From positions 447,295-511,294 of the forward strand of contig PTEX01000303.1 in NCBI GenBank assembly GCA_003342815.1: DNA of 64,000 bases, read 5' to 3'. The notes under the pieces were generated by a model. That model searched no databases. It had not been told where the DNA came from and was given only the letters and a program-made list of their open reading frames with translations. Shown piece after piece: positions 1-12,408 of this stretch (the stretch's first letter is position 1; every line of letters starts with the position of its first letter). The stretch is from Eudromia elegans (Eukaryota > Chordata > Aves > Tinamiformes > Tinamidae). Made by a program: the position numbers and the translations under genes.

Positions 1-215
1 GTCGCACTCCTGCATTCCCTGACAACATTCCTATATTGTTCCCACGTGGCCTGGCCTTTCTTCCACCTAACGTATGCTTTCTTCTTCTCATTAAGTTTCC
101 CTAGCAGCTCCTTTCCCATCCATACAGGTCTCTTGCCCCTCTTACTTGACTTTCTACTGGTCGGAATACACCGATCCTGGGCTTAGAGAAAGTGGCGCTT
201 GAATAAAGAACACAT
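1..215 (-). mobile_element. CR1 LINE fragment, ORF2 linker region
   Basis: Read on the minus strand, this stretch translates in one open frame to a segment typical of CR1 ORF2 between the endonuclease and the reverse transcriptase, with the features KRPVWMGKELLGKL, AYVRWKKGQATWEQYR and a final RNVVRECRSA. That match in order is the evidence. The element runs off the left edge of the window. Its other edge, near 190-215, is where CR1-like sequence gives way to AT-rich DNA with T runs. The frame shown has no stop in the part visible, so the copy may be longer and less damaged outside the window. CR1 is the dominant avian retrotransposon and spreads by target-primed reverse transcription. Confidence 0.85.
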
Positions 216-2492
216 TTTTTTTTCTTATTGTAGGAAATCATCAGCAATCTTTAAAACTTTAATGACGCTTTGCTTAATTACTACTTAGTGATCTATTCTA
301 TTCTTATAGATCCTTTATAGATCTTATAGATCCTTATTATCCTTTAAACATTAATATGCTAGGCTGAAAGTAGTAAGTGCTTCACTAAAGTAGAATACAA
401 ATGCTTTTTTTTTTTTTTTGTTATATGTAAACCTAGGGCTTACATATATGCAGCATTAAGTCACCATTTATTTACGTAAATCCTATTCCAGTACTACTAG
501 TGAGCTTTTCCTATAGCTTTATACTCAAAATCCTCAGTGAGAGAGGAAAGTGAAACTCCCTGGGGCAAATTGGCATTCAGGATGTAATGCAGTATGGACA
601 TATTGTAAGAATTATTTGTCTAGCATTTGAGATGAATGTTCGTCCTCTTGCTTTATTCTAGTGTAAAGTCAAACAAGTTAGTTCAGTTTGATGGGCTCGC
701 ACATTGACAAGAATGTATTAGTTATGATATAAGTTATAGCATCACAGAAATTTCCACTCTAATATGTAACAAATTAATACACAAACTATTAATCAATTTG
801 TTCAAAAGTATGACAGTAGTGGATAATAGTGAACCAAAAATGAGGGAAGGAACTATATTTGTAATCTAATTTGTAATCTGTGGGGTGTATAGGAAAGCAA
901 TGCTTATTGTGTTTCTAAAATTGAAATATTAGTATGAGTTAATTAAACCAGGAAATGTTAAGTGGAAGACTGTGCTCCTTTTTTTAGCATGGTATTGTAT
1001 ATGAATGTCTACTCTATTTGTATTACACGCTTTCATCATATGCTGTTATTTTTTGAAGTACTCTAACAAAACCTTAGAAAAAATTGTGTTAGCCAAGGAC
1101 AATTTATTTATTGACATGCATATTGTATTTCTGTCATTCTTAGCAGTGTTAACCTCGAGTGTTAACCTTGAAGTAAGAAGAAAGGTTTTTATGCCTCAGT
1201 TTGTAAGTTCCCCTGGCAACCTTTCAAAGCTACTTTACAGTTACTGAACACTGTGAAACCCTTTTGCATAATGTTCATGTGTTTTAGTTTCCCCTTTATC
1301 ACTCGGTTTTTATTTGTGCTTGCAGACCAAGTAATACCCTTGTTGTACCTTCATTTTTATAACTTTTCAATAACGACATATAAAGTATTAGCAGATCAAA
1401 GAATTAATAACAGGAAAACAGAACAAACACAGTCATTTAGAATTCTCCAGAGCCCTCAGCTTATTAAATTAATCTTTGCCCCAAGAACATTGTCATACAT
1501 TATTGGAACGAAAAAGCACAAAGTCTTACTGTGATTTCAGAAGTTATCAAAAATACTCAAGTTGCTTCTTATAACAGGACTTGTTATTCAAATGACAGAA
1601 ATTCCATTGTTTGTAGGATAAAAATCTAATGATAGACAGCAAAAACTTAAATATAATGAGGGCTTAAAGGCCACAGAAGTCACATCAATAAAATGTCACA
1701 ATATAAAAGAAGCTATTTGTATAGGAGCAGCATGAAGACCTACCAATGGTTCAAAATGGTGTTCAGTTTTTCCTGACCTTACAGCCTTTTTGTTTCTCAC
1801 TTTTGAATCTTCAAAAAAGTTTTCTAGTTGTAGTGACGAAGGAAAGTGAGGAATCAGTTCATCATAACATAGTAGCTGAATGGTTCCCTCTGGGCTCTAA
1901 AAGCTCAACCTCCTTGGGAATTTATCCTCAATTTAACTACAGATTTTGGCCTAATTCACAGCAGTCTGACATGCAGAGAAAAGTGACTATAAGGACTGCC
2001 TCAAGATATGGTCTATAAAGCCATAGTCATAAAACAAAGCTAAAAGAATATAATTGACTAGGAAAACAAAACAAAACAAAGCAAAAACTAGAAAACTAGA
2101 AAAAAGTGAACATCCCTAGGGAGAGTAAAGAAAAGGAAGGACAGAAATAATCTCACAGAAACAACAGTTTCCTTTGTGCCTTTTTGGCCTGTAATGCAAT
2201 GCTATATGTCTGGTAGCCTATTTGTGTAATTTCAGTTTGAACTTTCTTGCAAAAACCACCCATTAAGACCAAATAGCTAAATACTTCACCAAAAATCCTA
2301 TCAAAATTATCATGTTAGTTTTCATCCTCTCCTCCAGATAACTCTTTTCCGTCACACATCTGAAAGGTATTTATCATGTGTCTTAGTGTCTTTTGTCGTT
2401 ATAAAATAAAGTTCAAATTATTTTACCTACATTGACGTTTTAACACTTTTTTTTTAAGTTCCAGAGATCAAACAGCTTATCCTATTAGTGGG

Positions 2493-2498
2493 AAAAAA

Positions 2499-2549
<51 letters not shown>

Positions 2550-2551
2550 AT
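2493..2551. repeat. (AAAT)n microsatellite
   Basis: About 14 nearly uninterrupted copies of AAAT run through this stretch, after a short A run at the start. Such a pure tract is likely to vary in length between individuals. It is not at the end of a recognisable retrotransposon, so it is best called a free-standing tetranucleotide repeat. Confidence 0.97.
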
Positions 2552-3869
2552 GTTCGATATCTAAGGAAATCAAAGAAACCTAGGGTACAATTTTTACTAT
2601 TTTATGCAATAAAAGCATTTTTTTCTCTCTTTAGGAATGTGAGGATTTATCAAGGGTTTCTTTCTGTCTCTGACAGTCAGAGCCATTAGATTTTATCATG
2701 TATGTACAATGGTGGAGGATTAAAGTTCTGAATTTGAAAGGTTCACACTTTTTGAAATGGAACATTATTTTTTTAAATCTCTTTAAAATCTTCATTTGAA
2801 AATATTCACCATCACTTTCTATACCTCTAGAAATTTAGCACAACTAAAAGATTGACCAGTGTTTTTAGTGTCTTGTGCTGGTCTTCGGTAACCACTATCA
2901 CTATAGAGGGTTTAATCTTATTTATATGGATGTCTATGGATTCTGCCTAAGCTCCATGTTATTGGAAGTGCTGCATCCAGAATTTTAACTCACTCTAAGC
3001 AATTTGGTCTTGAGGGGGATTCACCGTGCAGCTGGCTGTCAAATATCAGATTTACCTTAAGATTGATTTAATGACTTCTAATATATGGTTTTGTATTTAT
3101 AATTTGGTAAAACACACACACATGCAGAAAAAAATAAAACAGATGATATAACAGAAATAGGGCACTTTAAGAATGCAGCTTGAGCCCTGCTGTGTCCATA
3201 AGCCAAGATTAAAAATAAGCAGGTAACAGAGATTTATTTTTAGAGATATTCATGCTCTGCCATAACTTTAATTTCCTTTCTAGATAGTTTAATCCTGAAA
3301 GGGATCAGACACGTTTGAGGAATCCTTGCTAGGGCTTTTGTGTACGGTCCTACGCAGTAACAAATGCCTTGGGTCCAATGATCTGAAGTATATCATTTCA
3401 TTACTAGGAAAAAACATAAAAAGCAGCCATGTTTTTTGAAAAACTGGCAATTACATAATATATGAATGTAGGCAATAGATTAAGATGTCCATTTCTTCAA
3501 AGCATATATAAATGATGCACTTTAGAAACATTAGCAATTCTCCTGTTTCTCCAGGGTCTTATGGTGTCATTTTTTTTCCCTATTTCTTATTTGTTTGCCG
3601 TTTTTTGTTGTTCCTCTCCCAAATGAACTCTTCATCATACTGTATGTAGTTAGGGAAGTTTCGACAGAATGAGAATTATCCTCACTCTTCTTTCTGAAAA
3701 GATATTGCTCCTCTTTCAAATGAAGGAAATACTACATTGGTTCAACATTATCACATGAGACTTTCAAAACAGAGTATCAAAGAAGAGATTCATACAATAA
3801 AATAGGTCAAAATTAATCTACCCACTTCAAGGCCTTCAAGTGGGTAATTAATACCCACTTCAAGCACTC

Positions 3870-3896
3870 TTTTTTTTTTTTTTTTTTTTTTTTTTT
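3870..3896. repeat. 27-nt pure T run
   Basis: An uninterrupted run of 27 T lies here. Read on the minus strand it is a poly(A) tract that follows GC-richer sequence (about 4140 down to 3897). That arrangement could be the tail of a minus-strand retrocopy, or simply a slippage-expanded homopolymer. No AATAAA is seen in the roughly 30 bases upstream of the A tract on that strand. Confidence 0.95.
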
Positions 3897-5199
3897 CAGA
3901 GCAAATATCAAATATACTTTTTCTGTGAAAGTTGCAATTTCCTTAGCCCATGCATGGCAGCAGTGTTCCCTAATACTCTCACAGTCTTCCAAAAAACAAT
4001 TGTGGGTGGTGCAGGAGAGCAGATGAACATCCTCAAGAAGTCCAGGCAGGTCCAGGATGTGGGGTGGAATACCCATGACTCTTGCGATTGCTGCTTCCCC
4101 ACACTGATCTCTTGGGGAGGAGGAGACTAGTTGACTTAGGGACTCTGAAGACTATTGGAAAGGTGAGTGTAGCATTGAAGAAAAGGATAGATATTAATGA
4201 ATATTCCTGTGCAACAGTTTTAAAAATATCAGTAAGACTTTCCTGCATTAATTGCAAATGTATTAGTATTACTTGAGGAGATTAATAGCTAGCTGCTATA
4301 TTTTTTTTGTCTTTTTAAGATCTTACTTGATTTAACAGATACATGATTCTGTATGTAAATGTGTGTTGTCTTTTTTCACAGAACAATCTTTTGAGAGCAC
4401 CAATATTATGTGGAATTACTTAGGTTTAGGATGGGCTAATTGAAACATACCCAACCCATCTTAACACATGCTAATGTCATTAGTGTGGGCAAGATGGAGA
4501 AGGTTTTTTTATATAAACCAAAGAAAATGAATAAATAAAAGTGGAATGTGATCTTTGGTCCTTTCAGACTTTCCAAAATAATAGGTATATCAGTCAAGAT
4601 ATTGAAAATTTCTATGATTTTACTGGAGTCCTATTAAATCTGGTCAAAGAACACACATAGAATATACAATCATATGTCAAGGAACATACGAACAAAATCA
4701 AATCTAATTCTGTTATTCTGAGAAGTCAGCCTACAGGAACTGCAAATCTCAAACATCTTAAAATCCTTAGCAGTTCTTGAAAACAATCTTGAAGAGTTAC
4801 CATCTCAGAGGCACCATTAAATGTTTAAATGGCTACCACTTCCCACTCTTTCAATTTAAGTGCCTCGAATGAGACATAATCTGGGCCCAAAGTTGCAATT
4901 ATGTATACTGAATAATAAGAAATGTTTTCAGGAGATTAACTAACTAATTATCTCCAATGAGAAACAAATCTAGAGACAAAACTGAGAATGACTGAGTAAG
5001 GAAGCCTAAGACTCACAACATCCATAAGATGTAGAATTGTTAAGATCAGTGTATCCATATATGATGACAGGTTGATAAAAGAGATGGGAAAGGAAGAGGG
5101 AGGAAAAAGTTCTTTGGTGAGGGTGTCCAGGACCTTTCTAGCAATGGAGATTTCACAGCTGCTGCTGGGCAACCAGTTCCACTGATTAACTACTCTCAT

Positions 5200-5844
5200 A
5201 GAATTTTGTTAGGATGAGGTCCAGTGGCCCAGCTCTTCTCGCTGGCTCCTCCACAACCTGCAACAAAAAGTTGTCATCAACACACTGCAGAAACCTCCAG
5301 GACTCTTTGTGTCTCACTGTGTTGTCTTTCCAGCAGATATCAGGGTAGTTAAAAGTCCCCCATGCGAACCAGGGCCTGTAACTATAAGGTTATTTCCAGC
5401 TGACTATAGAAGGTCACATCACCTTCCTCATCCTGGTCAGGTGGCCTGTAGCAGACACCCACCACAGTGTCTCCCACCTTAGCCTGCCCTTTAACCCTTA
5501 CCCACAAGCTCTCAACTCGCTCATCCTCCATCCCCAGATTGAGCTCCATGCGTTCCAGCTGCTCTCTCACATACATATTAACTCCACCACCTCGCCTCTC
5601 CAGCCTGTCCTTCCTAAAGAGCATGTAGCCTTCCATGACAGCACTCCACTCGTGAGCTATCCCACCACGTCTCTGTGATCCCAATGAGATCATGATGCTG
5701 GGACCGCACAAAGATCTCTAGTTTTTCCTTCCTATTCCCCATGCTTTGTGCATTGGTATACAGGCATTTCAGGGGAGTAATCGAGCCTGCAGGTTTCCCA
5801 GGAGGGGTGAATGGGGACCCTCTGTAATTACGTCCCAACTGCAC
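5200..5844 (-). pseudogene. CR1 ORF2 endonuclease domain, frameshifted
   Basis: The APE-type endonuclease of CR1 ORF2 nicks the target DNA to start reverse transcription. The visible order is LKCLYTNAQSMGN, then DLIGITETWWDSS (the catalytic Glu motif), then a frame change near 5660, then EGYMLFRKDRLERRGGGV, MYVREQL, VESLWVRVKGQ and DTVVGVCYRPPDQ. A stop follows at the end of this second frame (5382). Beyond it a third frame restores GDFNLPDICW-type and PLDLILT-type text. At least two frameshifts plus loss of the downstream RT make this inactive. Confidence 0.88.
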
Positions 5845-5914
5845 TTCGCCACTACCATACTCCTGCTGGATGCCCGTTGACTTTGGCTGTGTCCATGTAA
5901 CATTCCCTTCCTCC

Positions 5915-6976
5915 TTCTTGCTTAGTTTAAAGCCCTCCTAACCAGGCTGTCCAGCCTTTTGGTAGACACGTGTGCCCCTCTTGCTGAGGTGGCTCTCATC
6001 ATTGCCCACTCACTGGTGGTCATCAGAGTCCCATGGTCATGAAACCCAAAACCCTTTTGCCAAGACCAGCAGCGCAGCCAGTTGTTAACCTGTAATATTC
6101 ACCTTCTCCTCCTTGAATCCATTCCCCGTAGTGGTAGGATAGAGGAGAACACAACTGGGGCTCCCATACCTTTGACAGTCATCCCTAGGGCTCTGTAATC
6201 TCACTTGATGTCAGTTTTCCCCATGGCATAATTAATGCCCATGTGGAACAGTAGCAGGGGATAATAGGCAGACTCCTGGACAAGCCTTGGGAGCCTCTCC
6301 ATAACATTCCTTATTTAAGCCCCTGGCAAGCCACAGACCTCTCTGGATAAGGGGTCAGGTCTGCAGATCAGTGCCTTCGTGCCCTGCAGCAGTGAGTCAC
6401 CCACGATGATCACCCGCTGCTTCTTCTGGGGGCTCCTTTTCTTCCTTTCCAGAGCAGCCTCAGAGCATGGACCTGACCACCTCTCTGCAGACAGCCCCCT
6501 AGATGGGCCTTGGTCCATGTCCTCCTCTGTCTGATCCTCAAGGTCCAGGGTCTTGTACCTGTTAGATGTAGTCATTGGTGAGGGAGAGGTGGACTGGGAA
6601 AGGTTCTCCTGCCACCTCGAAAAGGGACCTGTTTCCGCTGTTGTTTGTCCCTTGATACTGTTAATTCTGCCTCCTCCACCCTATGGCGAGAGGGCACAGG
6701 ATTTCCAGATGGAGCCAGGGGCTCCTCTGAGTGGCTCTCCTGGGAGGAGTGCAGAACACAGCTTCACCAGCCTATTCCTGTCTCGCATTCCCTGATGGCC
6801 CTAAGCCTTTCTACCTCCTCCCGGAGCTGCACCACAAGGCTAAGCAGGTCATCCACCTGCTCACACCTAAGGCAGGTGATGCTTTTGCTGCCCCACAGTA
6901 ACATGGAGAGGCTCAGACATTTGCCGCAGCTAGAGATCTGGACTGAAAAAAAAGTCTGAAAAATTATCATCCTCAT
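5915..6976 (-). pseudogene. CR1 ORF1 remnant (coiled coil, GDSL-type esterase)
   Basis: ORF1 of CR1 encodes an RNA-binding accessory protein with an esterase-like domain. Here the N-terminal part (6976-6764) shows CGKCLS and CLRCEQVDDLLSL spacing followed by the heptad-like LREEVERLRAI coiled coil. The esterase part (6575-6315) shows RVIIVGDSLLQGTKA and the downstream DPLSREVCGLPGA signature, where GDSL carries the predicted catalytic Ser. The frame is then closed by a stop just after CGLPGA, and the two parts lie in frames separated by further damage, so the gene is dead. Similarity to CR1 ORF1 continues in broken form to about 5915, where the intergenic spacer before ORF2 begins. Confidence 0.85.
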
Positions 6977-7540
6977 GAATCAGCTTGAATATACTTTAAT
7001 GTAAATTATATAGACAAAAAAAGGCCATTTTTTCCAAGTCTTGACATATGGAGACCTGAAATCTTTTTCAATGAATCTATTATAAAATCTCAACTTTTTT
7101 TTTTTTGTTTTATATACCTTTACTTAGTGTACATATTTCTCGTTTACAGAGTAGTAAACATTAAATTATACTACCAAACTCAATAGGCTATATGACAGCT
7201 GTAGCAATTTCTGCAGTTTAGACCTCATTAGTACTTTGGCTTCTTTGTGTTCTCTTGCACAGAAGAAAAGGGGGAGAGAAATAGACCCATGTTTTCTTTT
7301 TAGGGCTACAAACCACAGAAAGCCTGTCTTTAGCATTTCCTCTCCTTTCTTAGATACCTTTCTGTACATTTAGCTGCTTTCCAGAGCTTCTCTTAAGCTT
7401 ATTCCTAAATAACTTCAGAATAGCCCCATTCTACCTGCACTTTAATCTTTCTACTTAGCTACTTTATCACAGTTGAAGGATGCATTTAGACTGTCCATTA
7501 CCACACTCAAAATGTGGCCATGTGAAGTGTATATATATTC

Positions 7541-7682
7541 CATCACTGTCTCGATTCAACCTAAATTTAAAAATTAACTTAATTTATATTGACTCTAATG
7601 AGTGTTTATATTACATCACTGTCTAAATTCAAGCTGAATTTAAAAATTAACTTACTTTATATTGATTCTAATGAGATTATAC
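7541..7682. repeat. 73-bp imperfect tandem duplication
   Basis: Two adjacent units, 7541-7613 and 7614-7682, each begin with CATCACTGTCT and share the long AATTTAAAAATTAACTTA block and TTGA(C/T)TCTAATGAG near their ends. They differ at scattered positions, giving roughly 85% identity by eye. This is a local duplication old enough to have collected substitutions. No transposon terminus flanks it. Confidence 0.9.
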
Positions 7683-10600
7683 TATTATTTAAATAGCTGT
7701 GTAATTATTCTGATAACTGAAATTTAAGTATTCATTATAACACTACCCATGGTCTTATATAGACTGTCTCTGCTAAGACCAGGAAAATCTAGGCAGGAAA
7801 AATGACTTCATAAAGACCAAAGTCCTAGTTAAGGGGGAATAGGCATTATATTTCTTATGTGTTTTCTAAGCTGTGTTAATCATTAGGAAGCCTTTTGTGT
7901 TGTTTTTGCATGGCATTAGCATAGCATGTGGAATTTTATTTCAAATTTACATTAGCAGAGATATCTTCAGAGAATTTCATATCAATGCATAATATGATGT
8001 GAAAAAAAAAGTACTGTCTTAGAAGCAGTAAACAGCTTTTTGGAAAAAGCAAACATTTCACATTCAGCAAATATTAGTGAGGAAGCATCTTAGTGATATA
8101 GCAAATAATGGAATTTAAAGCCTACTATGTTAATGTTTTGGTACAGCACGTTCATTCAGAGATGTCTTTTCTGCTGAAAGTTATAGGGTCATACATAGAT
8201 GTGTTCCTAGATATTCCTTGTGCATATTTTTAATTTAAGCAATGCATTATTCCTTCTTCTTAACTGAAGAAGAAATATTTATAGTTCTTCAATGTTTATA
8301 GGTAGCTGAAAGTAATATTTTGATGGGGCTGATCTCTGACACTGATTTTGTATTTCAGCAGCCAGAACTTGTAATATTTCGATCAGATTCTCCTAAGCTA
8401 TGTTTATGTTCCTCAAGTGTTTCAAAGTCTAAGTATGTAACTCAGACTCAAGATCAAATTCTATCTTCAAGCTCAAAAGTTAAACCAAGTTACCCATCAG
8501 AACTAATTGAAATAGGTTAGGTATAGTTTTTGCTGCCTTAGGGAGCTGGGAACCATTCAGTGTCTCTTCCAGCCCTGTGTTATGTGTTGTTTGAAAATAA
8601 ATTCCATTGTGTTTCCCTTATTGTGCCACTCTCTAAATAGATAACTACACACAAGAATTTTATCAACATCTGAAGTTTCAAGTATTTCTATTTCCTTTTT
8701 TTTTAGAATGTAAAGACAGTTACACGATAGGAAAGGAAAGGCATGGTTTCTGTTTTTCTTTTCTTTTTTTCTCTATCAATTCAACCAGTGGATTATGTGA
8801 GCAACATGAATAATGAAATCATTACACTGATGTAACTGCTCTGGTCTGTATAAAAAGTGGTTTGGAATGGACTTATCTACAAATATTGATTCAATTCCTG
8901 TAGAGCCTTCATGGGTTGTTTTTGCAACCTCATTTTTTTTCTAAAGTGGACACAGTTTCTATCTTCCTTCTGGTGCTCAGTCCTTCACTCCTACATGCTT
9001 TATGCAGATGACATTTTCTTCCTCTGTTTAAAAGATAGAATTTAAAGTATTTTTTTGTTTTTAGAAAATATTCTACAACTGTAAATAATCCATGCAGGAT
9101 TTGCCTTTAACGTTTATTACAGATATGTTCATTGTTAGAAGAGAATCAAGTCAACAACTATCACCACTCTTTTCTTAGGTGGTTTGTAAATTCATAAGTG
9201 GTGACACATATTGTAGAAGGACTGACTGTGCAATGCAGAAGTCTTAATCTGAATAGGGCTTGCAAATATTGACAAAATATTAAAAAACAAACATAGTGTT
9301 AAGAACACTAATGTTCAGAAATCATATTTAAAATAGTGTTTTCTTTGCATGAAATTGATTATAAAATTGTGATATTAAATAATGTTTTGTGTAAACTGTA
9401 TAAAAACAAATGTAAGGGTGAAGAAAAAGACAGCAAATGAGATAACTATCAACACAATGTTGCTGGATAATTTTTTGTATTCGAATGAAACAATATTACC
9501 TCAAATCTTTTACATTTGGAAAGGGAAAAAAGGACACAGATCTGAGGTTCTGCTTGCTCTCTAAAGAACAGTCTTTCTAGTCTCAAAGAATGAAGCAAGT
9601 GAAGAAAGTTTTCTTCCAGTTTAATTTACTATGACATGGCATAAACAGATACATTTGGAATAACTATAAAAAAATACATTTTTTTCAACTTGATAGAATT
9701 ATATGACTTTGCATGTTATCAATATGCTACACATATTTGGGGCATATTGTTAATAATTACGTAATCTTTTGTTTCATGTGACAAGAAACACGGTGCAAAA
9801 ATATGCTTCTGCGGTTTCCCGCTAGAAGTAGGTTATGGCGGATTTTTAAGGAAAAGGCTTGAGGAGGTTTAAGAAAATACAATAAATAAGTAAACATAGA
9901 CAAAAATATGTCCAATGTCATTTAAAATTCCATCAAAATGACTACATTGGAAGAAAATTAACTTTATGACATGAAATGTATTCTAATCTTATCTTTTGTG
10001 CAAAGAAAAGTGGCAGCTTCAAACTATAGCATTAACACCCAAAGACCTCTTAATCTGCAATAACAATAGTGATTGTGGTTTTAATTTTATCTCTAATTGT
10101 TAACCTTGGGAATGCTACTAGCATTTCAAAGATCTGGAAGATCGAAAATAAGCTTAACCTCTGTTAGTTTTAAGCTTACCACTCAACTTCCAAAGACCTG
10201 TCTTGTATGAAAAATAAGGTTCTAGGCAATAAAAATTGACTACACACTTTCCATTGCTATTTCTTCTCATCTTTCATGCAGAATTATTTTACCCAGACAC
10301 GATAGGCTGCATTTAAAGTATCATGAACAGACCTGAGATTCTATGACTTTATTCACTTTTCTCAATAAATTTACCAAGCCAAGGCTGTGTTCAGTGGTAT
10401 TACCCAACCAGTGGTCTTTGTGTTTCAAATAATATACTAGAAGCACTCCCATTAGACAATACATTGGACATCATACTGGCAAGATATCAAAGTGAGCTGA
10501 GAAGAGCACACAAATGATAATTATGTGTGGAGTTACTTTGGATCCTGGACATAGCTATATAAAATGAGCACAGCTAGTCTGTCCTGTAATTAGTAAATAC

Positions 10601-11094
10601 TGTCAAGTGTGAATGCAAACCAGTTCATGCAGTACATGCAAGCCATTTGCCCTAGGGCAATTCATTTTGTAGTTAGAAGTTAGGCAGAGCCAACAGGACC
10701 AGACTATATTAAAACTTATTCCCATCTTAGGCCCATTTGATTTCTGCAGTGTGACATAGGAAAAATTGAAGATTAGATTATAAATTTATTACAAAGAATT
10801 ATTAGCTTGTAAAAATGGTTAATGGAATGAACTCTTTTACTAAAGCTGCTGTCAGAGTCTCATCATTAATGCTGTTGTTGATAAATGAGGCAACAAATAA
10901 CATTGGCAAAAATATGTTTTGAGGAATTCTTGTCTGTTTTATTGCTGTGGGTATTATGTTTCATTTTTACATACCTTTTTAGTAAGATGTAGGTACATCT
11001 CATTATTCTTTAAAAATAGTAAGTATAGAGAGGATCAGTTGAGAAATTCTGTGATTTAGAATATAGGTTGGAGACTAAGGATATATCTAAGCTG

Positions 11095-11230
11095 TTGCAG
11101 CCCTGAGGTCACACCAGTCCCCCTGTCCCTACCCACCCTTGGGGTACTCCCTGCCAACAGCCCCCCCCGACCAGCCCCAGTAATGGTCAGCCCCCAGCCC
11201 ATGAAGCACCATTTCATAAGTCAACTGAAG
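11095..11230. other. GC- and C-rich patch, unassigned
   Basis: A short patch of CCC-rich sequence stands out in otherwise AT-rich DNA. It begins near GCAGCCCTGAGGTCACACC, contains an uninterrupted C run near 11161 and ends near AGCCCATGAAGC. Its composition resembles a second patch at 12225-12408. It may be an old repeat fragment, but I cannot name a family. Confidence 0.35.
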
Positions 11231-12224
11231 GCCAAACTGTGTGCCCTATGCCTGAACATTGCTGAAAACCCATCTTTTTCAGTCATAGAACAAAGACAAC
11301 TCATTTTTTCCAGGCTGATTTTGTTTGTCTTCCTGCTCTCTTGATCCTACGCTCTTGATTCTAATTACATAAAGCAGGAACTCTATTCCTTGAATGGAAA
11401 CGAAGGGGAGATATTTAAGCAAGTATCTATCAGTAGCTATCACAACAGTGAAGCCTAGAGAATTTAATAAGAGGCTATGAAGTGTGTAGCATGAGAAGTG
11501 TGGTGAGGCATGTTCACACTAAGCAAAACTGGCAGCATAAATAGCATTTAAATGGATGTATAGCCTTTTTAAAGGTTAACTATTCATTCTCCCTCTTTCA
11601 TTTTTCTCTGACTGAGATAAATGCCTCCCAAATTCCAATGAGATCTGAGATACTGTGGGAACTTCACTGAAACCATAAAAGAAAAAGTGTATATTCTTAG
11701 GAACATACACTGGAAAATAAAGATTTTAGACATCTGAAGTTTATTTCGGATATGAGACCTTCATTGATTCCCCTCTCATTCCATTCTTTTCTTCATTCAT
11801 ATGACTATATCCTCAGACTGTCTAGGTCTTGGAACTTTTCTCATTTTCAGCATTCTTCTTATCTCTGTGGCTCTTATAATACCATCAAGTGCTACCAAAG
11901 TGTCAAGTTGCCTTCACATCTGAGAAATTAAATAAAATATTACCTTGTTAAACATGCAGATTGATTAAACTATAGATATTCAAGGAAAAAAAAAATCTCA
12001 TGCTTTTTTTTTTTTTTTTGTAATGGAACTAGGGACTGATTTTCAATTTACTGTGTACACACCTGCTCTGCTCCTGAACCATGCTGGATAAGACCTAGAT
12101 AAGCATCATACTATGATACTTTCCACATTCTCTTTCATCTCATCTTTTTTCTCCCTCTCTGTTAGCCACTCTTTTTCCTTCAGAACAAATTCAATGTCAG
12201 GTCAAGAACTATGGAGTTTACATC

Positions 12225-12408
12225 TCAAGGACTCTGTCTCCAGGCCATGCATCTCAGGCCCCACTTCTGCCACAGCCCTGACTCCCACCTCTGCTGTTGG
12301 GACTGTCAGTGGAGACATGAGTGGCCCTAGCTCTGCCTGCTGCACACTTCTCTATTCCACACTGTATTCCCCTCCCCATTTCCCAGCAGGACCCTGGACT
12401 GGTGATGT
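12225..12408. other. GC-rich patch abutting a CR1, unassigned
   Basis: Sequence rich in CCC, CTCC and CTGC lies directly against the CR1 3' end that begins at 12409. It includes repeated phrases such as GCCACAGCCCTGACTCCC and CTCTGCCTGCTGC. It could be an old repeat into which the CR1 inserted, or a lineage-specific GC-rich stretch. No open frame with a recognisable domain crosses it. Confidence 0.3.

Larger units (their letters stand above)
216..5085. other. AT-rich unique region, no gene recognised
   Basis: No gene or old transposon could be recognised here apart from the simple repeats listed separately (2493-2551 and 3870-3896). Open frames such as those at 1005-1247 and 1253-1534 are short, rich in Phe, Leu and Ile as expected from AT-rich DNA, and show no domain. 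A somewhat GC-richer patch lies at about 3940-4140, next to the T run, and is discussed as a possible retrocopy. The rest reads as ordinary intergenic or intronic DNA. Confidence 0.6.
5086..6976 (-). mobile_element. CR1 LINE with 5' half kept and RT missing
   Basis: This minus-strand CR1 is the longest in the window. From 6976 downwards it holds ORF1 with a Cys-containing N-terminal segment, a coiled coil and the esterase motif GDSLLQG, then a spacer, then the ORF2 endonuclease domain (about 5844 to 5210). At about 5207, just after the conserved PLDLILT segment that ends the endonuclease region, the sequence stops following full-length CR1. It continues with text resembling the CR1 3'-terminal region (WNWLP at the ORF2 C-terminus, 5199-5086). 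The reverse transcriptase is therefore absent. CR1 copies normally lose their 5' end, so a copy that keeps the 5' half is unusual. It could be an internal deletion or two abutting copies. No clean 3' octamer repeat is visible at the 5086 edge. Confidence 0.9.
6977..12408. other. Unique AT-rich region, no gene recognised
   Basis: About 5.4 kb without a recognisable gene or clear transposon. Notable pieces are a 73-bp tandem duplication (7541-7682), a short CpG-containing patch around 9790-9840 and two GC-rich patches (about 11095-11230 and 12225-12408). The GC-rich patches contain C runs such as a C8 stretch near 11161 and do not match an element I know. Open frames in this interval are short and look random. 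Confidence 0.55.

Noticed and set aside
3813..4076. Minus-strand frame with a poly-Lys stretch
   Set aside because: The Lys run is the translated T27 homopolymer, so the frame length is not evidence of coding.
6553..6959. Plus-strand frames of 80 and 104 codons
   Set aside because: They lie antisense to the CR1 ORF1 remnant and are shadows of it.
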